Shown here: piece by piece, positions 12,401 to 22,323 of the stretch
Position numbering within the stretch: position 1 is the stretch's first letter
How the letters are laid out: the number at the start of each line of letters is the position of its first letter
NCBI GenBank assembly: GCA_032622095.1
Contig: CP136065.1
Coordinates: 57,037,949-57,101,948, forward strand
Direction of reading: 5' to 3'
Length of the DNA stretch: 64,000 bases
Source: Siphonodentalium dalli
Taxonomy: Eukaryota > Mollusca > Scaphopoda > Gadilida > Siphonodentaliidae
Made by a program: the position numbers and the translations under genes
The notes under the pieces: generated by a model
Told to the model about the DNA's origin: nothing
Database searches by the model: none
What the model saw: only the letters and a program-made list of their open reading frames with translations

Positions 12401-15400
12401 CAGTGCTTTCTATTATATATAGGGAGCCTCGCATATATCAGAGAATTCACTGTTTTACAAGGTCAAGGTAAATATTTGGCCAATGTATTCTCATATATAT
12501 ATGTGAGGCTCCCTATGGGAAGCTTCAGTCATGGATGGGTTAATTAGCCTTGATTTTCAGTGATTTAGCCATCTGTGTGGTCGGGGAGTTACAAATTTTG
12601 AGAAGTCACAAGGAGATGCCACAGACTGAAGTTCTATTAACACCCCAAAATCAGCTTTCTATGATCCAATTCTTTTTATTTTATTTTTTTTGGCCAAATT
12701 TAAAAATAATTTTATAAATTGAGGATATAATTGTGGAAATTGAAGGCAATTCTAATTTTGTTATCTTTGTTATATAATGTAAAAACTAACCACATACACA
12801 GGTAAAATGATCTAGTAAAACAAACTAGTATTATTATTATATATCCAAGTAGCAACAAATATCTAATCGACACCCGGATATTACATTTAATATTGCTTGA
12901 CAGTCATAAAACTACAAGTATCTGTCATCAAAGCATACATATTATGTGTACTGTTATCAGCTTGTCCGTCCATCTGTCCGTGGATGCAATTTTATCTGAG
13001 CTTTTGTCAAATTTTTCAAAATTTAACTTTTAACAGATATTTAGTATCATGGGAACCTGTGCACCTGTGATTATGAGGTCTGTCCCAACTTTTGTTTGGT
13101 GGAGTTATCCCCCTTTTTCGACTGAGAAAATTTTCAATACTGGGGTATACCTTTGTATATACTTTTTTTAGTCAATTGTTTAAAACTTGGCACAGATATT
13201 TAGTACCATGAGAACCTGATTATGAGGTCTGTCCGACTTTTTTGTGGAGTTATCCCCCTTTTTCGACATAGAAAATGTCAATACAGGAGTGTATACCTTT
13301 GTCCGAGCTTTTATTCCTAAATTTGTTGGTAAATTTTTTTTAAACTTGGCACAGATATTCAGTACCATGGGAACCTGTGCAAACGCGATTATGAGGTCTG
13401 TCCGACTTTTTTTGTGGAGTTATCCCCCTTTTTTACTTAGAAAATTTTCAATACGGGGGGGGGGGGGGGGGGGGGGTATACCTTAATCCCACTGGGACAT
13501 GCCCATCTCTAGTTTGTCCTGTATCCTTGTTGGCAACAAAGCCGAGCCACAAATTAATCCATCACTCGCCATTCACATATCGGCTGATTAACCTATTGTC
13601 TTATACTCGCTTGTCATAAAACACCGACAAACTTTGACCCAACAGCTGAAACTGCAATAAATTCCAATATTTTTATTTGCTATGATTTCCTATATAGTTA
13701 ACATTTGACCTTGCAGGTGTTTTGTCTGAACCAACTCTGATTACCGTGGGAACATTCATCAGTGATGTTGCATTCTTCCCTGCCACTGACAGAGACGGCT
13801 ACAACTTATACATTAGGTCATCAGAGAGAGAAGAAGTGACACTTGTTGACATCGAGACTGGAACCACTGAGAAGATGCGGTGGAAAGGTGAGGCTTTTTT
13901 ATATTCACACGGTTCACATAGAACCTTTGAAAATGCTTGAATTGCCATTGGGAGCTTTTTAGCTCACCTGAGACGAAGTCTCTGGTGGAGCTATAGTCAT
14001 CACTCCTCGTCCGTCTTCGTCCGTCCGTCTGTCCGTCTGTCCGTCCGATGTCCGTCCGTCAACTTTTTTAAAAACATCTTCTCCTCTGAAACCATCATAC
14101 CAAATTGGTTCATATTTGGTGTGGATGTTCCCTAGGTGACTCTCATTCAGATTTGTTCAAATGAGGTCACTGGGTCAAATAGTTGCGAAACCAGGGCCAT
14201 AACTCTATTCCTCCATAGTAATTCTTACAACAACTTCTTGTCCATAACCATTGGGCCAATTTAGCTAATATTTGGTATGGAGAGTCCTTGGGTGACTGGT
14301 GTTCAGATTTGTTCAAATGAGGTCACCCGGTCAATTACTTGAGAAACCAGGGCCATAACTCATAGTAATTCTTACAATGACTTCTTCTAAAAAAATATTT
14401 GGCCGATTTAGCTTATATTTGGTACAGAGATACCTTGGGTGACTGGGGTTCAGATTTGTTCAAATGGGGTCACTGGGTCAAATAGGGACAGAGCCAGGGA
14501 CATAACTTTAAAAACAAAACAAAAATTGCATTTTGACCTTTAATTTTTGTTTAGGACACATCACAGCCTCATATTTCTTACCTAGATTTTTCTTAGCATG
14601 TTCTTCATCTGTATGGATTTTGGTATTGTTTATTTAACCCCTTCCACTCTTGTTTTGATATAGAATTCATCCAAGACAGGATTACTCAAACATTTTTCAT
14701 CTGATCAACACCAAATTTGGTATATGAATTTTTGACACTTATATACAGATCAAGTTAAAATATGGGTTTGATCCGATATATTTTAACAGAGTTATGGCCC
14801 TTTATAATTCACACCCCTTTGCTATGCACTATTAATTTTTAAGAGGACACTCTAGCCTGTATTATTGAAAAAGCCAATTTATCATAGTGTGGTCACCCGA
14901 TCCTCTTGCTGAATACTGCTTGCTTCAGACCAGTTTACCATCTGTCATTACAAGACATGACATTAGCTAAACAACTACCAGAGTCTACAAGGAATAGTCC
15001 ATTGTTCATTTCTCCAAGCCTGGACATAGTGTGTCTGACATTTGCAGAATGAAGTCCCCAGATGGTGAATTTAGTGTTGCTACCCCATACAACAGGCTAG
15101 CATCACCAAATACACCTCAATTACCTTATTCTGCTTGGGCCTCATCTTCTGGGACAATTTTTTTTAAACATGTTTTAAAATTTGAAAAAAAGTGACACCA
15201 TTATATATAACATCTGCAGAGTTATGAAACTTTACTCTTTAATGAAATTATGGAAACATTCCACCCTCCCCCACCCACCCCCTCCCATATGGCCCAGGCC
15301 CAACTCTGCCATCAACCAACATCCCTTCCAAGCCATATCACCTCTCAATTTAATACCTCAGATTCTCACCACAGAGGCATATATATCTGTAAAGGTACAG

Positions 15401-18400
15401 GTCATTAATTATATAAACTGGCCAGATGACATGTATTATTCTAATCTAAACATATCTGTGGCAATTTAATGACTGACATTCAATGATACTGTGAATGGCT
15501 TTGATTTCTTCAAGTCTGGAAATAGTGTGTCTGACATTTACATAGTGAGGTCCCCAGATGGTGAATTTAGTGTTGTTATTCCATACATCATGCTAGCATC
15601 ACCAAATACACCTGCCAGGGACCTAATTCTGCTTAGTCCTCATCTTCTTGGAAGTATCCTAAGTATCAAATTGACAGTTTGATTTAGTCACTTTTTCCAC
15701 CTGTTCAGTTTCAATGTCCCCCTAATTTGCAGAAGATAAAATGCATAATTGAGGTGCTCAATGGGTGTGTATCACCAACTTCAACTGTAGGACTTCAATC
15801 TGTTCCTTGGTTTTATTGGCCATTGAGGCCTAATCAGATTGAGGATGAATTTGGTGATGCTAGCCTGCCTTACAGAATATTGTCATTAAATCCACATTTT
15901 TGGGACCTAATTCTGCAAATGTCAGACATACTAAATTCAGGTTTGGCCATTTCATATTATTGTTTTAATCACCACTTATCCAGATGAAATCATACGACTA
16001 ATATTCAAAGAAAAATGGGGGGGGGGGTATATATTGGATTAAATTTGTCTTCTATCTGGCATTTGCAGAATGAGGTCCCCAGAGGGTGAATTTAGTTATG
16101 CTACCCTGCACAGCAGTCTAGCATCACCAAATACACTAGCCAGGGTCCTCATTCTGCTTAGGCCTCATCTTCTGGGAAGTATATAGGCACTTAAATTGAC
16201 ATTTTTACTTACTTTAGCCCTTCTGTTTAGTTTCTATATCCCCTAATTTGTGAATATAAAATGCATAATTGAGGTGCCCAATGGGTGCACATCACCAACT
16301 TTAACTGGAGAACTTCAATCTAATGCTATGTCTCCCATAGCAGTTGAGGCCTACACAGAATGAGGTCCCCAGAGGGTGAATTTTGTGATGCTAGCCCACA
16401 TTGCAGGATTGTGTCATTAAATTCACCCTTTGGTGACCTCATTCTGCAAATGTCAGACACTATGTTCAGGCTTGTCTGTTCGAATATTATGTTCTTAACC
16501 ACCAGTATCCAGTTGAACTCATTATACCATGATTTTGCAAAGAAAACTTGGGGGGTATATTGGATTGAATTTGTCAGTCTCTATGTCAGACTGTTCTCCC
16601 ATCCATCCATCTGTCATTATGTCTCTATCCGTCCATCAATTGTTTTCTTCTCCAGATACATATTAAAGACCAAATGGGTTTATATATTTAGGTGTGGATG
16701 TCCCCCAGGTGACTCACATTCAGATTTGTTCAAATGAGTTCATCAGGTCAAATATGTGAGAAGTCAGGGCCATAACTCTTTCCTTCCATAGTAATTCTTA
16801 AAACAATTTCTTCTCAAGAACCATCTGGACTATTTAGATTATGTTTGGTATGGATGGTCCTTCGGTGACTGGGGTTTAGATTTTTTCAGATTTGGGGTCA
16901 TTTTAGGAAAATCAGTTCAGTTCAACTCTTAAAATCTAATGTCTGAAATTACCAAATGAATGGATCTCATAGATGGGGATTCACGTTTGTTCAAATAGGG
17001 GCGGAGATAAGAGATTTAATTATCAACCAGCCACCCTACCTGTGCTCCGGCGGAGCTATAGTCATCACTCCTCGTCCGTCCATCGTCTGTCCGTCCATCC
17101 ATCTGACAACAATTATTTGAACATCTTCTCCTCTGGAACCATAAGACCAAATGGGTTCATATTTGGTGTGGATGTTCCCTAGGTGATTCTCATTCAGATT
17201 TGTTCAAATGCGGTCACTGGGTCAAATAGTTGCGAAGCCAGGGCCATAACTCTTTCCCACCATAGTAATTCTTTTAAACATCTTCAGAACAATAAGACCG
17301 AATTGTTTTCATATTTGGTGTGGATGTTCCCTAGGTGACTCACATTCAGATTTGTTCAAATGAGTTTACTTGAAATAGTTGCGAAGCCAGGGCCATAACT
17401 CTTTCCCTCCATAGTATTCTTAAAGTGACTTCTTCTCAAATACCATCAGGCTATATGGGTTCATATTTGGTATGAAGGATCCTTGGGTGACTGGGGTTCA
17501 GATTTGTTCAAATCAGGTCACTGGGTCAAATGTGGGCGGGGCCAGGGACATAACTCCAAATTTTTTGTTTTAGATTTAACTCTTTAGATATCTACTTCTT
17601 TTAAAGTGATTATGAAAAGTTCTGACTGTTGTGGTCTCCAGAGTCCCAGTCTTATCAGTCTTTGCAGTCTGGTGAGCGACCCCACAGTCATTGACTGTCT
17701 TGTTATATCCTCCCTGTCTGGTCATTTACATTATGGCCATTTTGCAGTGGAAAAATTTATCGGGAATGTCTCCAACAGTCTTCGAAGTTTGTAAATAGCA
17801 CAGGGCCTCAAAAAAGGCCCAGTGTTGTCGCTTACTTGGTGCTGATTTTAAGAAACTATATAAATGTTGTAGATTTGTAATAAAAACTTAAATCACATCT
17901 TATTATTGCTCTGTAAATTGTCAGTAACCAATGGAAATGTTTTGTAATGTCTCTGTATTGTGTTTTTGCATTATGCATAAACAATATCTTTTTCTAAAAA
18001 TATTCGAAAATAATAAACACAATCTTATAAAGTTTTTATACTGATATTAAAATTTAACTCAAACACATTTAAACTACTTGTTGAACATTGAACAACTTAA
18101 CAAGTTCATCACGACATTTTGTACCCACATGTTTTCAAGAAGTTTGCTGAGTGGAACTTATTTCTGTTTACTGTTCGCATGTTTCTGATTGAACTTTAAT
18201 CTCTCATTAATTCGGCTTGCCTCATACTGGGGTTGTATTATACGGTACTGATAAAAAGTACCCGCATTTTCCAGGAACGGGGCTGTTATTGGGGCTTAGG
18301 CCTGTAGGCCCCATCAAAATGCAACAACTGGTCTCCAAACCATATAACTTACTATATTTAAAGGCGATTATCATAGACAATCCTGGAAATAAACTGTTTA

Positions 18401-20472
18401 AAACATCAAGATACAGTAATGCCCTAAATAATCAGCTCCTTAACCACAGCAGAATTATGGGTAATTTTTCAGGATTTAGTTGGAAATATGGCTTGTTGCC
18501 ATGCAACAAGCCATATTTCCGACTAAATCCTGAAAAATTACCGTACCTATAATTCTGCTGTGGTTAAGGTGTCGATTATTTAGGGCATTACTGTATACTG
18601 TTCTGAGTTCCCGTTATGAATGATGGCCGGCTGTTAATATGCTGAATTAGGTATCAAGGACCATATAGCACATGACATGGACCTTTACATCTAATAGTTA
18701 CAGACATTATAGTAGTGAAAGTGGCACCACTTACCGTAATTATGATAACCTCTTTCGTGCTATCATTTTGGAATTGAGGGTTTTTTTTAAAACATGAAAA
18801 TTGCCCTGAAATAATCCTGGATTTCAGCACCTGAAGACCATTAAAATTTGCGAGAAATGGCCATGAATGTCATTATATTCCATTGGATCTGACTTGTCGG
18901 AACCATGATATGTATATAATATTGGTAATCATATATGTATGTAATGAATGAGATTTGGTAATTGCTGCGTAGAAACACTGTGGGCTGAAGACCAAAAGAT
19001 AACTTTATATTTGTTAATGTCACATACATTAACACTTTAATAAAATTAATGTCACATTCATTAACACTTTGATAAATTTAATGTCACATTCATTAACACT
19101 TTGATAACTTTATATTTGTTAATGTCGCATACATTAACACTTTAATAAATTTAATGTCACATTCATTAACACTTTGATAACTTTATATTTGTTAATGTCG
19201 CATACATTAACACTTTAATAAATTTAATGTCACATTCATTAACACTTTGATAACTTTATATTTGTTAATGTCGCATACATTAAAGGTACTCAACCCGATA
19301 AAACTCCTCTCAATTACTATTTCAATGGCTTCGGGGGTCAAAAAAATTTGATTCGAGTCGAGGAAGTCACCCATCAAAGCTCAGATTTGTTAGATATCGA
19401 TTTTAGAAATCTATTATTTTTCATTATCGGGAATTCTTACTGGCCCAGTACGTAGTCAATTATTACCACTTGATTATAGAGTTATCCATCCTTGTCTGTT
19501 TGAATAGAATTTTGGCGTAAAATCTCGAGCATGTTACCAAATTGACGGCAGTTATAAGTACTCATCTCGAGAACATAAGAATTTTCAAAAATCAATATCT
19601 AATAACTCTGAGCTTTGTTTGATGGGTTCCTCGACTCGAATCAAATATTTTTTACCCCCAAAGCCAAAGAAATAGTAATATAGGACCCTCTGATCGGATT
19701 GTTGTTGTTGGAATCTGTTGAGATGGGGACCCTCTTTACGGGTTGAGTACCTTTAACACTTTAATAAATTTAATGTCACATTCATTAACACTTTGATAAC
19801 TTTATATTTGTTAATGTCACATTCATTAACACTTTGATAACTTTATTGTCACATTCATTAACACTTTGATAACTTTATTGTCACATTCATTAACACTTTG
19901 ATAACTTTATATTTGTTAATGTCACATTCATTAACACTTTGATAACTTTATATTTGTTAATGTCACATTCATTAACACTTTGATAACTTTATTGTCACAT
20001 TCATTAACACTTTGATAACTTTATACTCACTGTTTAGCTAATAATTTGACTCCTTTTCATTCATTAGATCTTACAAGAATAAGTATATGTACATGTATGC
20101 TAATTTGGTGCCCAAAAGTAGTTATAAGTATTGTTTATTATTATTAATATTGTGACATAATTGATAGTTATATTGCATTGATACAATTCGGCTGTGTCTC
20201 TATCTTCCATTCATTTGATTTTTCATTGCATACCACACAATAAAGCTCAATACAATATTTTGACAGCATTCCCAAAGAGCAAGTCAAAACTGGGTGAGGA
20301 CACAGTTCTATCTCGGACCGTGACTGCGGGTGATGTCTTCATGGAATACCTCGTAACGTCACTGGAGGATGCTGCTGTAATCATGGATGGAAAGTACAAC
20401 ATCGAACACTGTCGATTCAATGACATCCATCTACCAAATGTCGTGTTGTTTACGTCCTCTGATCTCAACTGA
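3256..20472 (+). CDS. FSTL5: Follistatin-related protein 5-like, C-terminal part (8 exons)
   Basis: Spliced exons: 3256-3414, 3919-4062, 6638-6927, 8121-8309, 10014-10194, 11327-11527, 13717-13887, 20267-20472. Together they give about 513 codons. Every junction has AG before and GT after the exon, and the phases join without a frame break. The product begins inside an I-set Ig domain (Cys in MEC, Trp in ITWKK, Cys in DTGAYKC) and continues into the propeller-like C-terminal region of FSTL4/FSTL5. Family landmarks seen are NVKDKLIYVSQP, HTQPVG, GGYIIIQC, and HVSPDSRYIV. Vertebrate relatives are secreted glycoproteins with signal peptide, Kazal, EF-hand and two Ig domains; those N-terminal exons are outside the window. 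The biochemical role of the family is poorly known. Vertebrates have FSTL4 and FSTL5 paralogs, and this could be the single invertebrate ancestor-like gene, so the choice between 4 and 5 is uncertain. Introns carry many MITEs. Confidence 0.92.
3809..3886. mobile_element. Family B MITE, right-half fragment
   Basis: It carries CATTCCAATGTATACTTTTA and the terminal ATCCATTTAGTAACAAAGGGG followed by TTAA. It ends about 30 bp before the acceptor of the exon at 3919. Confidence 0.65.
3919..4062 (+). CDS. FSTL5: FSTL5-like exon: second part of Ig domain
   Basis: The acceptor is CATTTTAG and the donor TATG|GTAAGC. It contains HRDTGAYKCSAKNQAG, the classic I-set F/G-strand motif with the second disulfide cysteine. 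The phase matches both neighbours. Confidence 0.93.
4540..4753. mobile_element. Family A double-hairpin MITE
   Basis: The first hairpin has a TCCCATAGGGA loop; the second is decayed. The right end AAGCTCCAGTCATGGAAGAG is followed by TTAA (4754-4757). The left terminus has lost the CCCTTTCATGA part. It lies in the FSTL5 intron 4063-6637. Confidence 0.75.
5138..5350. mobile_element. Family C palindromic MITE (TA target)
   Basis: This is a near-perfect palindrome of 213 bp. The ends are CAGTAATGCTCTAAG and its complement, and TA lies on both sides (5136-5137, 5351-5352). The arms run through TTAACCACAGCAGAATTATG, GGATTTAGTCGGAAATATGG and CATTCATCGGAAA to an apex around 5244. TA flanks are typical of Tc1/mariner-type MITEs. 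It is intronic. Confidence 0.85.
5678..6450. repeat. Family F modular repeat
   Basis: It opens with a CCCCCGCCAAATTG / GCGGGGGAT inverted pair and a CGTCCGTCCG head. It then repeats modules with ATTTGGTATATGAGGTCA, GTTCGCAAACCAGGTC and GGAGTTATTGGACTT. It closes with CGGCGGGGGATACC near 6380-6400. Small ORFs inside are by-products of the repeat and are not treated as genes. Confidence 0.75.
6638..6927 (+). CDS. FSTL5: FSTL5-like exon: start of propeller-like region
   Basis: The acceptor is TTTCTTTTGCAG and the donor GTTGAG|GTAAAC. It encodes NGYEVYDPEFCNLRRNIE and AVNVKDKLIYVSQPKQ, closely matching the region after the second Ig in FSTL4/5. Cysteines in EFCNL and PPLCLKGQEC occupy the positions of conserved cysteines in the family. 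Confidence 0.93.
6958..7345. mobile_element. Family D MITE
   Basis: The first palindrome is at about 6965-7052 (ATGAGGTCCCCAGAGG to its complement) and the second, decayed palindrome is at about 7290-7340. The typical spacer with CATCACAATCTTCACCATC lies between. It starts about 30 bp after the splice donor at 6928. Confidence 0.75.
7352..7540 (+). mobile_element. Possible tRNA-derived SINE
   Basis: GTAGCCCAGTGTTTAGAGTG resembles an A box and GTCGGACTTGTAATG resembles an anticodon arm. No good B box is visible, so this is weak. Confidence 0.35.
8121..8309 (+). CDS. FSTL5: FSTL5-like exon
   Basis: The acceptor is CATTCTTCAG and the donor ATCAG|GTATGT. It is exactly 63 codons in phase 0. It contains LHYVEYLDELWMLTG and VHTQPVGDRFDQ; the HTQPVG segment is conserved in vertebrate FSTL5. 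Confidence 0.93.
8332..8676. mobile_element. Family K MITE with TTAA target
   Basis: The ends are AGGGGTACTGTACACTAAAT and its complement. TTAA lies on both sides (8328-8331, 8677-8680). The interior is itself an extended inverted repeat, including GCAAACAACATGGTAATTAT and its complement, so the element can fold along its length. It begins 23 bp after the splice donor at 8310. A second copy is at 51401-51748. Confidence 0.85.
8710..9118. mobile_element. Family B MITE carrying a nested family C element
   Basis: After TTAA (8706-8709) comes CTCTTCTTTACAAAATACAT, then GTATACATTGGAATGATC. The element resumes after the nested element with CATTCATTGCAGGGAAATC and ATCAATGAGTATTC, and ends AGTAAGGG followed by TTTA. 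Confidence 0.7.
8813..9030. mobile_element. Family C palindromic MITE, nested in family B
   Basis: The two palindromic arms contain CCACAGCAGAATTATGGG and complement, with apex CTCTCAGCGAGAG near 8922. The right end CATTACAG is followed by TA. The left end has extra bases (CAGTAAAGTAATGCC). Confidence 0.8.
10014..10194 (+). CDS. FSTL5: FSTL5-like exon
   Basis: The acceptor is CATTTCTGTAG and the donor CCTCTAG|GTATTG. It encodes VDAMYIPRKNDL, RYGYVRHFEQRGLYKVDLEE and SYLDCVPNTVAFVPLG, matching the FSTL5 pattern of VDDFFIP, a KVDLE-type motif and a CVP motif. Confidence 0.92.
10968..11251. mobile_element. Family C MITE with a third arm
   Basis: TA-flanked ends CAGTAATGCCCTAAATAAT and complement enclose left arm, right arm and then most of a second right arm (from about 11150), giving 284 bp instead of about 210. 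The junction is GCTGTGAGAGTGAGAGC. It is intronic. Confidence 0.8.
11327..11527 (+). CDS. FSTL5: FSTL5-like exon
   Basis: The acceptor is TTTATTTTCAG and the donor GATGAGG|GTAAGC. It encodes GGYIIIQCISG, LDYMSNELIGNFTLSG and VPHVSPDSRYIVTADA. The GGY..IQC and SPD..YIV motifs are strongly conserved in FSTL4/5. Confidence 0.93.
11737..11979. mobile_element. Family A core with different ends (CCCTTTGAGTGCCAGG)
   Basis: TTAA occurs on both sides (11733-11736, 11980-11983). The terminal inverted repeat is CCCTTTGAGTGCCAGG..GGCCGAT / ATCGGACCTGGCACTCAAAGGG. The inside holds a single A hairpin with a GACCTATGGTC loop. The ends differ from the common family A ends although the hairpin is the same. 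Confidence 0.85.
11989..12299 (+). mobile_element. tRNA-derived SINE with target duplication
   Basis: The A box is TGGCTCAATCGGTTAGGG and the B box GGGTTCAAATCC. The body is about 220 bp and the 3' tail is built of AATC units. Flanking TTAAGTATT occurs at 11980-11988 and 12300-12308, a 9-bp target duplication. Complete ends make this a well-defined SINE. The left duplication shares its TTAA with the neighbouring MITE. Confidence 0.85.
12368..12539. mobile_element. Family A double-hairpin MITE, decayed
   Basis: TTAA (12364-12367) is followed by CCTTTTCATGATGCAGC. The right end AAGCTTCAGTCATGGATGGG is followed by TTAA. Both hairpins are partly eroded. Confidence 0.75.
12955..13510. repeat. Family P tandem modular repeat with poly-G
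   Basis: The GTCCGTCCATCTGTCCG head is followed by three to four modules of about 130 bp. Each carries TTTAGTACCATGGGAACC, ATTATGAGGTCTGTCC and GTGGAGTTATCCCCCTTTTT. The array ends at a run of 22 G (13455-13476). Confidence 0.8.
13717..13887 (+). CDS. FSTL5: FSTL5-like exon
   Basis: The acceptor is TTGACCTTGCAG and the donor TGGAAAG|GTGAGG. It encodes FISDVAFFPATDRDGYNLYI and EVTLVDIETGTTEKM, matching the SDLAF..YNIY and LFVELSSGK segments of vertebrate FSTL5. Confidence 0.92.
13958..14545. repeat. Family E modular repeat
   Basis: It starts TTTTTAGCTCACCTGAGACG and GGAGCTATAGTCATCACTCC, with a GTCCGTCCG head. Modules follow with CATATTTGGTGTGGATGTTC, GATTTGTTCAAATGAGGTCA and CCAGGGCCATAACTC. 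Confidence 0.85.
14565..14850 (-). repeat. Family G repeat, reverse orientation
   Basis: It is the reverse complement of the segment at about 33870-34130, sharing CCAAATTTGGTATATGAATT and GAGTTATGGCCCTTTA-type landmarks. Confidence 0.75.
15018..15160. mobile_element. Family D MITE fragment
   Basis: One D palindrome with AGTGTGTCTGACATTTGCAG and AGTCCCCAGATGGTGAATTT; the second half is missing. Confidence 0.6.
15510..15945. mobile_element. Family D MITE, full length
   Basis: It runs from CAAGTCTGGAAATAGTGTG to CAGACATACTAAATTCAGG. Both palindromes and the spacer with GCATAATTGAGGTG are present but diverged. No clean target duplication was seen. Confidence 0.7.
16055..16480. mobile_element. 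Family D MITE, full length
   Basis: It runs from TGGCATTTGCAGAATGAGG to GTCAGACACTATGTTCAGGC, with two palindromes at about 16070-16160 and 16358-16450. Confidence 0.75.
16560..17600. repeat. Family E modular repeats, two copies
   Basis: Two family E units lie in the same orientation. The second has its head at 17047-17110 with CATCACTCCTCGTCCGTCC. Modules carry TTTGGTGTGGATGTTCCC and AGGGCCATAACTCTTTCC. Confidence 0.8.
17600..17745. repeat. Dispersed segment shared with 27640-27755
   Basis: About 115 bp including TCCCAGTCTTATCAGTCTTT and GAGCGACCCCACAGTCATTG recurs nearly identically at 27640-27755. Both copies follow family E material. An ORF crosses the segment in both copies but only over the shared part, so it is treated as repeat. 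Confidence 0.7.
18414..18593. mobile_element. Family C palindromic MITE, shortened apex
   Basis: TA-flanked CAGTAATGCCCTAAATAATC and complement. The apex has lost the CATTCATCGGAAAG part, so the arms meet at TTGTTGCCATGCAACAA. Confidence 0.82.
19001..20030. repeat. Minisatellite, TTAATGTCACATTC-type, split by a MITE
   Basis: Units built on TTAATGTCACATTCATTAAC and ACTTTGATAACTTTATATTT repeat on both sides of the insertion at 19284-19752. Left of the insertion, longer and shorter units alternate. To the right, some units lack the ATATTTGTTAATG part. Confidence 0.92.
19284..19752. mobile_element. Family J MITE (TTAA) inside the minisatellite
   Basis: The ends are AGGTACTCAACCCG and its complement, with TTAA at 19280-19283 and 19753-19756. 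It is a 469-bp imperfect inverted repeat overall (AAGCTCAGA..TCTGAGCTT, CGAGTCGAGG..CCTCGACTCG). Undisrupted minisatellite units (CATTAACACTTT) supply the empty site, confirming a TTAA duplication. Confidence 0.93.
20267..20472 (+). CDS. FSTL5: FSTL5-like terminal exon
   Basis: The acceptor is AATATTTTGACAG and the stop TGA at 20470-20472. It encodes GDVFMEYLVTSLEDAAVIMDG followed by a C-terminal strand ending SSDLN. The MEYLVT..IMDG block aligns with the GQYLMT..ILDG block near the C-terminus of vertebrate FSTL5. The C-terminus is of the expected length. Confidence 0.93.
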
Positions 20473-20780
20473 TCGACCATCCAGATAACAGAAAACATCA
20501 ACAAATTCACTAGCTACTAGTACATCTAAAAGAATTAAGACAAGAAATAGATACTCTTGATAAAAATCTATCTTGATCGATAAATTGAAATAGGAAAAGT
20601 GTGAATGTTAGTATTTAGATACCGTACAATTGAAATCCTAACTGTGTATCTAGATACCAAAAATATTGGAAAATACCAAAAAATGATGATTGTATTTAGA
20701 ATGTGCTAAGTGAAAATGAACTGCCTTTACTATTGGAGTGCAGGAAGATGCTGAATAAAAATGAATCATTTGCTTCTGTA
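20473..20780 (+). other. FSTL5: Likely 3' UTR of FSTL5 with poly(A) signal
   Basis: AATAAA occurs at 20754-20759, about 280 bp after the stop codon. The transcript end itself cannot be seen. Confidence 0.5.
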
Positions 20781-20802
20781 AGACAAGAACTATAATGATT
20801 AA

Positions 20803-21239
20803 CCCTATGGCGGGTATTATGACATGTCGTTTTCACCAGTTTTATGATAGTACCATATTTGCACACACATAACAATGCACTATCAGTCTAATAAATGAAA
20901 AGCGTCTGTAGATGTTTGTTGACAGAGGTTTTTAGTGTTAAAATTGTATGCAATACCGCTTTCAAAAAAGACAACACACAATTGGAAAGAAGTAGCATGG
21001 TGTATGCAGTGTTGTGTATGACGTCATTATAAATTCACCAAATTGTCCACCCCATTTAAAAAGTGCTGCATAGCATTCTCTCCATGAAAGAAGTGATTTA
21101 ATTTGCAAGTACATGCTACCACTAGATGATTGGATATCCAGAATAATTGAATTATCACTTAGCATAAAATTATTCAGTATTTGTGCAAATATATTTCCCC
21201 ATGGGACTGATGTATATGGGATACCGACATGCCAAAGGG
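20803..21239. mobile_element. Possible family S MITE (TTAA, CCCT-TGGC ends)
   Basis: TTAA at 20799-20802 is followed by CCCTATGGC. At the right, GCCAAAGGG is followed by TTAA (21240-21243). The inverted ends are short (about 9 bp), but the TTAA/CCCT pattern matches the other elements. It is 437 bp with no clear coding region. Confidence 0.55.
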
Positions 21240-21243
21240 TTAA

Positions 21244-22320
21244 ATTACATCTTGGATACTCTTTATATCATCAGTGGTTTTTTTCATAATCTAATATTAT
21301 AGCAATGTTAAATGCCTGGTAAAAATACAACATATGGACATTTGGCCAGGTCAGATTGTGTTCTAAAAAGTTCTAAGTGATGCTTTTTGCCTGGAAGAAT
21401 GACAAATATAATTGTGGACTTTATTATGAAGCAGGACACAAACTTATTTTGGATAGAATGTATATATATCCCACAGCCTCATACTCTTGTTCATTACACA
21501 AAATCAACCATTATCATCTCATCTTGTTAAATATTCAGTCTGAGCACAATCTTTCAAGTTTTGAGGATATTTTTCAGAATGCCAAGAAAAAAAAAGAAGA
21601 TAGCAGAAGCTTTTACCATGCGCCATTCTGTTGAGTTAACTATATATTGATCTCTGATGTGGCATTTCACACTAATTTAAGATTCTATAGCATCACCCAC
21701 ACAGTGTTCTAATCATTATTATACCAAATTATAGTCTGCTAACTTTTAATAAGACCTGAAGATTACAACAGGACCACCCATGCAAACAATTCACCAAGAT
21801 GCATGAGTGGCCAAAAGGTGTGATAGTAATCACTTTTTCTCCCACGATTTAAATCTTGGTCAGCTGGTTAGACGATTGTTATGAACAGTACCACCCCATT
21901 TAGTGGAGACATGCTAAAAAAAAACTTCTGAAATTTTAAAAATGAAGCATAATTTTTCATTTTAAATATTTTTGCCAGCTAACTTTAATATACCTACTGT
22001 TATATCCTCCATTTTGCAGTAGTATATATTATGTAATAAATATAATCGACTTAGGATTCAAACACTATGTGTGGCTTCATACAGCTTGCATAATGTAAGA
22101 TCGGAGTGAGAACAGCTTGAATCAACATCTGAGCAAAGCTGTCCGTATCCTAACAAAGCTCAAATACTGATAAGAACTGCTGTATCATTGCTTGTGTTAA
22201 AATTGCACTCATTTCAATGTGTCATTTTTAATGATTGTTTTTCAATTTTCTTTTCCATCAACAATTTCTAATTTTAGAAATTTGTGTTCAAAGTTCAAAC
22301 TAAACTCTCATAATTCTCTT
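21244..22320. other. Intergenic stretch without recognised features
   Basis: AT-rich unique-looking sequence. ORFs are short and without recognisable domains. Confidence 0.6.
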
Positions 22321-22323
22321 ATA

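Noticed and set aside
17606-17794. Short plus-strand ORF as a gene
   Set aside because: Only the part shared with 27640-27755 is similar; downstream the two differ completely, as expected for a dispersed repeat.
19001-20030. CRISPR-like array
   Set aside because: Units are directly adjacent without unique spacers, in a eukaryotic context; it is a minisatellite.
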